NCBI GenBank assembly: GCA_900549405.1
Contig: URNZ01000047.1
Span: 1-14,821 of the forward strand
From: an uncultured Eubacteriales bacterium
GTDB lineage: Bacteria > Bacillota > Clostridia > Oscillospirales > Oscillospiraceae
Direction of reading: 5' to 3'
DNA length: 14,821 nt
Shown here: in pieces, positions 13,699 to 14,821 of the stretch
How positions within the stretch are numbered: the stretch's first letter is position 1
How the letters are laid out: every line of letters starts with the position of its first letter
The notes under the pieces: generated by a model
What the model saw: only the letters and a program-made list of their open reading frames with translations
Database searches by the model: none
What the model was told of the DNA's origin: nothing
Program-made: the position numbers and the translations under genes

Positions 13699-14232
13699 TT
13701 AATTTGTCCCCTGACAAATGGATATCCTGTCGCTGCCTAAGCCCGTGAGGGCGGCCACCGCCTGGCTCAGCCGCAGCCGCACCAGGGGGTCTCCGCCCCC
13801 GGGGCACACCACCAGCGCCCCCCGAAAGCTGGGGGTGAGGGTCTGCACCGGCACCACGCTCTGGTTCCCGGAGCCCCGGCCCACGGTGACCACGGTGGAG
13901 CTGCCGCTGCCGTCGCCATCTGTCTGGCTGTCCCGGGCCAGCACGCTCCGGGTGCCCCCGTCCAGGGTGAGCACCACCCGGGTCTCCCCCGCCCCCTCCA
14001 CCCGGGACAGGGCCTCCGCCAGCCGAGTCTCAAAGCCCTCCAGGTCAAAGTCCTCCGCCGCCCCGGCGCTGACCTCTGCTGACGCCTCACCGGCGTTTCT
14101 CCCGCTCCCGGTGGGCAGGGCCATGAGCAGCGCCCCCACCGCCACCACGATCAGCGCCCAGCGATAAGTGCCCAGCAGCTCCCGCCATCGCTGGCCCAGC
14201 CGGTTCAGAAGTTTGCTTTCCGGCTCCTTCAC
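13699..14232 (-). CDS. spoIIIAG: Stage III sporulation protein AG
   Basis: Ring-forming component of the SpoIIIA-SpoIIQ channel. The 177 residues comprise a short cytoplasmic start, one membrane segment (about 26-42, ALIVVAVGALLMALP) and a periplasmic-type ring domain with FDLEGFETRLAEALSRVEGAG, RVVLTLDGG and the C-terminal GALVVCPGGGDPLVRLRLSQAV. The start is GTG 14230-14232, overlapping the spoIIIAF stop by four bases, with AGGAGG about eight bases upstream. Gly/Ser/Asp-rich residues in the middle are the variable loop of the family. Confidence 0.93.
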   Translation of the reverse strand: MKEPESKLLNRLGQRWRELLGTYRWALIVVAVGALLMALPTGSGRNAGEASAEVSAGAAEDFDLEGFETRLAEALSRVEGAGETRVVLTLDGGTRSVLARDSQTDGDGSGSSTVVTVGRGSGNQSVVPVQTLTPSFRGALVVCPGGGDPLVRLRLSQAVAALTGLGSDRISICQGTN

Positions 14233-14708
14233 GGCGCGCCCTCCTCCCGAAACTCCTGCCGCTCCGGGGGCACGCCCAGTTCCTCCTCCAGGCAGCGGCG
14301 CAGCCCGTCCCAGTCCCCCTGGGACAGGTCCCCCGTCACCTGCACCCGGTCCGGCACATATATCTCTCCCTCCTCCCGGCAGTCCACCTGGGCCTGACAG
14401 TTCAGCCCCAGCTGCGCCCCTTTGTCCTCAATGTATGCCCGGTATTTCTCCCCTATGACGGCCATTTGGATTTCCTCCCCCTGCTCCGCCAGGGCCGCCC
14501 GGCTGTCCGCCAGGGTCGCCCGATAGTTGGTCAGCCATTGGCTCCCCGCCGCCATGTCCAGCGTCTTCACCGGGGAGAGCACCACGCACAGCAGCACCAT
14601 GGCGCACACCAGCCGCCCCACCTGCTTCACGCTGCCTTTTGGGGACAGGTCCTGGGCGATGGTACACAAGATGGCCGCCGCGATGACCCGCATCAGCCAC
14701 GTTTTCAT
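14229..14708 (-). CDS. spoIIIAF: Stage III sporulation protein AF
   Basis: Membrane component of the SpoIIIA complex, 159 residues. Two N-terminal membrane helices (about residues 5-20 and 30-47, with VKQVGRLVCAMVLLCVVLSP in the second) precede a soluble domain with IGEKYRAYIEDKGAQLGL and a C-terminal mixed alpha/beta region. I chose ATG 14706-14708 because GGGAGG lies eight bases upstream and the spoIIIAE stop TAG (14710-14712) ends one base before it; a GTG at 14717 would sit directly on the binding site. The gene is second in the visible part of the operon. Confidence 0.9.
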   Translation of the reverse strand: MKTWLMRVIAAAILCTIAQDLSPKGSVKQVGRLVCAMVLLCVVLSPVKTLDMAAGSQWLTNYRATLADSRAALAEQGEEIQMAVIGEKYRAYIEDKGAQLGLNCQAQVDCREEGEIYVPDRVQVTGDLSQGDWDGLRRCLEEELGVPPERQEFREEGAP

Positions 14709-14709
14709 C

Positions 14710-14821
14710 CTATCCACCTCCCACCGCCGTCAGGGCGGAGGCCACACTGACCAGCAGCACCAGCGCCCCCGCCCCCGTCATGCCAAGCACCATGCCGAAG
14801 GCCCCGCCCAACGCATCGATC
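14710..14821 (-). CDS. spoIIIAE: Stage III sporulation protein AE, C-terminal fragment at window edge
   Basis: The open frame entering from the right edge encodes 36 residues ending LGGAFGMVLGMTGAGALVLL then VSVASALTAVGGG and stop TAG. This hydrophobic ending matches the last membrane helix of SpoIIIAE, a polytopic protein of the feeding-tube complex. Position directly before spoIIIAF fits the conserved order. The rest of the gene lies outside the window, so identification depends on the tail and the context. Confidence 0.85.
   Translation of the reverse strand, partial: IDALGGAFGMVLGMTGAGALVLLVSVASALTAVGGG

Noticed and set aside
1..14821. CRISPR arrays, tRNA or rRNA genes, transposases, prophage genes
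   Set aside because: I saw no regularly spaced repeats, no tRNA cloverleaf or CCA-ended sequences, and no transposase, integrase or phage structural protein in any frame.

Overview
The window is a high-GC stretch of chromosome from an anaerobic, endospore-forming Clostridia bacterium. The gene content and protein wording (spoIIIA, spoIIG, gpr, Rex, an RNase M5-like Toprim protein of the DUF4093 type, YczE and DUF2500 membrane proteins) point to the Oscillospiraceae (Flavonifractor/Lawsonibacter-like); this placement is inferred from memory of the families, not from a search. Almost all of it is ordinary vertically inherited sequence. The visible exceptions are a broken junction near 820-835, an 80-bp palindromic repeat at 5561-5640 and a lower-GC toxin-antitoxin pair at 12345-12993.

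Layout. 1-699 (+): 3' part of gpr (spore germination protease), followed by what looks like a sigma-E promoter, a strong ribosome binding site and an ATG whose gene (most likely spoIIP) is missing. 619-1152 (-): a secreted or surface protein that has lost its C-terminus at that junction, translationally coupled to rex (1149-1820, -). 1821-2106: divergent sigma-A-type promoters for rex and for aroF (DAHP synthase, 2107-3141, +). A terminator at 3175-3205 separates aroF from the convergent spoIIG operon (spoIIGA-sigE, 3208-4813, -).

4934-9051 and 9061-10350 (-): a DNA-metabolism run rarA-comEC-holA-[palindromic repeat]-rnmV, closed by a terminator at 4884-4921. 10384-12142 (-): nth (endonuclease III), a DUF2500 membrane protein and a YczE-type membrane protein, tightly packed or overlapping. 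12345-12993 (+): an MntA/HepT (nucleotidyltransferase-HEPN) toxin-antitoxin pair with its own promoter and a strong hairpin behind it. 13060-14821 (-): the end of the spoIIIA operon (AE partial, AF, AG, AH), which encodes the feeding-tube complex between mother cell and forespore.

Three separate sporulation loci (gpr/spoIIP promoter, spoIIG, spoIIIA) fall within 15 kb. SpoIIGA activates sigma-E, and sigma-E would be expected to drive both spoIIIA and the orphan promoter after gpr, so the parts belong to one mother-cell programme. I did not find a clearly new biological system. The best leads are the truncation junction, the palindromic element that supplies the holA stop codon, and the toxin-antitoxin module.
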